NCBI GenBank assembly: GCA_000431835.1
Contig: HF987951.1
Location: 88,961 to 96,092, forward strand
Direction: 5' to 3'
Source of the DNA: Succinatimonas sp. CAG:777
Lineage (GTDB): Bacteria; Pseudomonadota; Gammaproteobacteria; Enterobacterales; Succinivibrionaceae
DNA: 7,132 bases
The notes beneath the pieces were generated by a model. It ran no database searches. It was not told where the DNA came from and worked only from the letters and a program-made list of their open reading frames with translations. Positions 5,472-7,132 of this stretch are shown here, piece by piece. The position numbers and the translations under genes are program-made. Each line of letters begins with the position of its first letter. The stretch's first letter is position 1.

Positions 5472-6708
5472 TCTTTCATTTAAGCTTGCCTTTCGCTTTC
5501 TAAACTCAAAGCGTTATGGAGCTTTAGCAAAATTTATCTCGATGGCATCTACTACTGGAATCGGTGTGGGTGTCTGCGCTCTTATCATTGGTCTATCAGC
5601 AATGAATGGCTTTGAGTATGAACTCAACAACAGAGTGCTCTCTTTAATTCCAGGAGCTGAGGTCTCATCATACGATAAGACAGGTTTTTATAATTTGGAA
5701 GGCGAAGTCAAAGCTCTAGAAAAAGCACCTAATATCAAAGCTGTATCCCCTGCTGTAAGTTTAAATGGTGCTTTTAGCTTTGGTGCTAACTTTGCCCCTG
5801 CCATGGTTATCGGTATCGATCCTGTAAATGAGAAAAAGGTTATCTCACTTGAAAGATTTATGGATTGCAAAACCGATATTCTCAACCATGCTGAAGCTGA
5901 ACCTTTAGTTATCATCGGTCATGGTATTGCCAAGAAACTTAATATTAAAAAAGGTGATGAGCTAAATCTAAGCGCAATTGATACTAAGACTAACAGTGAT
6001 GGTTTAGGCTCAATGGTGGTTAAAACTTTTAAAGTAGCAGGTTTCTTTAAGACCGGTGGTCAGATCGATAACAACTTTGCCTTTATCAATATCAAAGAAG
6101 CTGTAGCTTTAAGTGCACTGCGTGCTCCTAATACTATTCACGTAAAAGTAAGCAATATGTTAGAAGCAAGGGAGATCATTAACACTGCGATTGCAACTCT
6201 ACCTGAGCCTTGTGATGGTACTACCTGGATTGATTCACAGGGAAAACTCTACTCTGATATCAATATGATAAGACAGATCATGTATCTTGCGATGATCTTA
6301 GTTATCAGTGTAGCTTGCTTTAATATCGTTTCAAATCTTGTGATGGCTGTTAGCGAAAAGAGACATGAAATTGCTATATTAATGACTATGGGTGCGAAAA
6401 AAGCGCTTATTATCAAGTCATTTACCCTGATGGGTGTACTTTCAGCTATAAAAGGTTGTATCTACGGTGGTGTAGCAGGTTCACTACTCTCTTTGTGTAT
6501 TCCTTACGTAACTTCTCACTTTAAAGACTGGTTTGGCATTGAACTTTTAAATGAAGATATCTACTTTATCAATTTTGTGCCTTCAAGTTTGATGATATCT
6601 GATGTGTTAATAGTGGTCGGTTGTGCCGTAGTGATGAGTTTTATTGCCTCAATTTATCCTGCTATTAAAGCCTCTAAGATCGATCCTGCGCAGGAGCTTA
6701 ACTTATAA
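5461..6708 (+). CDS. lolE: Lipoprotein-releasing ABC transporter permease LolE
   Basis: LolE is the second permease of LolCDE. It forms the heterodimeric membrane cavity with LolC and is the main site for binding the lipoprotein. The product is 415 residues, against 414 in Escherichia coli. TM1 (about 24-47) ends in the canonical IIGLSAMNGFEYELNNRVL. A periplasmic domain follows, then TMs about 272-297, 317-350 and 379-400. INMIRQIMYLAMILVISVAC (267-286), NEDIYFINFVPSSL (364-377) and SIYPAIKASKIDPAQEL are strongly LolE-like. The region equivalent to the LolC hook (about 172-187, IDTKTNSDGLG) lacks the TPMG..PSQR pattern, as expected for LolE. I chose the ATG at 5461 because AAGGA at 5445-5449 is 11 bases upstream, while the GTG at 5452 is only two bases from it. 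It overlaps lolD by 11 bases and is the last gene of the operon. Confidence 0.96.
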   Translation: MKTSLSFKLAFRFLNSKRYGALAKFISMASTTGIGVGVCALIIGLSAMNGFEYELNNRVLSLIPGAEVSSYDKTGFYNLEGEVKALEKAPNIKAVSPAVSLNGAFSFGANFAPAMVIGIDPVNEKKVISLERFMDCKTDILNHAEAEPLVIIGHGIAKKLNIKKGDELNLSAIDTKTNSDGLGSMVVKTFKVAGFFKTGGQIDNNFAFINIKEAVALSALRAPNTIHVKVSNMLEAREIINTAIATLPEPCDGTTWIDSQGKLYSDINMIRQIMYLAMILVISVACFNIVSNLVMAVSEKRHEIAILMTMGAKKALIIKSFTLMGVLSAIKGCIYGGVAGSLLSLCIPYVTSHFKDWFGIELLNEDIYFINFVPSSLMISDVLIVVGCAVVMSFIASIYPAIKASKIDPAQELNL

Positions 6709-6798
6709 ATCAAGTTTTCAAACACAAAATCAGAAAACAAGGTAATAAAACAATTCAAGTAAACTCACGTATGGGCTTTGAATTTCTTTGTCCATGCA

Positions 6799-6859
6799 CT
6801 TTTTCTAGCCTTTAGTGAATTCTATTTAATAATACGGATACTAGAAAGAGTTTTAATTT
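6799..6859 (+). terminator. Possible terminator after lolE
   Basis: CTTTTTCTAG (6799-6808) can pair with CTAGAAAGAG (6841-6850), ten pairs with one G-U, and is followed by TTTTAATTT. The 32-base loop and AT-rich stem make it weak. It is the only dyad plus T-run I see between lolE and the next gene. The rest of 6709-6965 appears noncoding. Confidence 0.3.
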
Positions 6860-6931
6860 GAATAACAACACTAAAAAATTGAAATTAAAGCATCAGTTGT
6901 CGCTGATAGAACACAAATATATCTTTTAGGC

Positions 6932-6937
6932 TATAAT
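6932..6937 (+). promoter_or_regulatory. Candidate -10 box for the AAA-ATPase-like gene
   Basis: A perfect TATAAT lies 29 bases before the ATG at 6966. The best -35 at an 18-base spacer, AGAACA (6908-6913), is poor. TTGTCG at 6897-6902 is too far upstream. Confidence 0.35.
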
Positions 6938-6965
6938 CTAATAGGATAAATGGGGATGAATACAT

Positions 6966-7132
6966 ATGAAAGATATCAGTTCAACTGGCTCATTTATAAA
7001 CTTTTATCTAAATAATTACATTTATGTAGATAAAACAAAGTACATTAGAGACCTGATAAAGCTGGAAAGAGTTTTTATCTCCCGTCCCCGTCGTTTTGGT
7101 AAATCTCTTACCTTAGATACCATAGCAACTTT
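6966..7132 (+). CDS. AAA-ATPase-like domain protein (PF09820 type), first 55 codons only
   Basis: The visible residues fit the start of the AAA-ATPase-like family: a short N-terminal lead, YIYVDKTKYIRDLI (19-31), then FISRPRRFGKSLTLDTI (37-53) holding the RPRRFGKS P-loop-like motif. Full members are typically 500-600 residues and end in a PD-(D/E)XK nuclease-like domain, which cannot be checked here. They occur in many copies in gut anaerobes, and their role is not established. The ATG at 6966 is supported by GGGGA at 6952-6956, about nine bases upstream. The ATGs at 6950 and 6956 are in another frame. The gene is monocistronic on its left side, about 257 bases from lolE. Confidence 0.88.
   Translation, partial: MKDISSTGSFINFYLNNYIYVDKTKYIRDLIKLERVFISRPRRFGKSLTLDTIAT

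Noticed and set aside
5688..5915. Minus-strand ORF inside lolE
   Set aside because: Antisense shadow with no independent signals.
3584..6708. Reading the two permeases as MacB/FtsX-type or LolF
   Set aside because: The LolC hook motif in the first permease, its absence from the second, the LolE C-terminal motifs and the LolD-specific segment together identify a standard LolCDE.

Overview
The window looks like a chromosomal segment of an AT-rich gammaproteobacterium. The evidence is a PheS that resembles the enterobacterial protein almost motif for motif, together with a complete lolC-lolD-lolE operon with separate LolC and LolE subunits, which is a gammaproteobacterial arrangement. The low G+C, the AAA-ATPase-like gene at the right edge and the RecG/Schlafen-like ATP-binding gene would suit a gut or rumen anaerobe such as the Succinivibrionaceae. 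That placement is inference and was not tested by any search.

Layout from left to right. (1) Positions 1-649, minus strand: the first 216 codons of pheS, cut by the window edge. (2) About 650-942: a noncoding pheS upstream region with several TTGACA hexamers on the minus strand and a 21-base direct repeat. (3) About 943-2529: a complete-looking IS110-family, IS1111-type insertion sequence. It has an intact DEDD transposase on the minus strand, a perfect 13-base subterminal inverted repeat near each end, and about 270 bases of noncoding DNA downstream of the transposase. (4) About 2530-3480: the remains of an AlbA_2/HATPase_c_4 (RecG-C-like) gene, cut at its 5' side by the IS and broken again by a one-base frameshift. 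(5) 3584-6708: lolC, lolD and lolE, tightly coupled, encoding the ABC machine that releases outer-membrane lipoproteins from the inner membrane to LolA. (6) 6966 to the end: the start of an AAA-ATPase-like (PF09820-type) gene.

The most interesting object is the noncoding end of the IS. Read on the transposase strand, it contains two small hairpin-like elements, each closed by CTC/GAG and each showing a loop centred on the dinucleotide TA. The 14-base loop is complementary, with one G-U wobble, to the junction that would form if the two IS ends were joined in a circle. The 8-base loop contains a 6-base match to the rebuilt pre-insertion site. This is what a bridge RNA/seekRNA of the IS110/IS1111 class should look like. 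It also lets the element ends (TA core at 941-942 and 2528-2529), the circle junction and the empty target site be predicted from this single copy. When the empty site is rebuilt, the reading frame of the broken ATPase gene runs back across the insertion point for about 11 codons, which independently supports the proposed boundaries.
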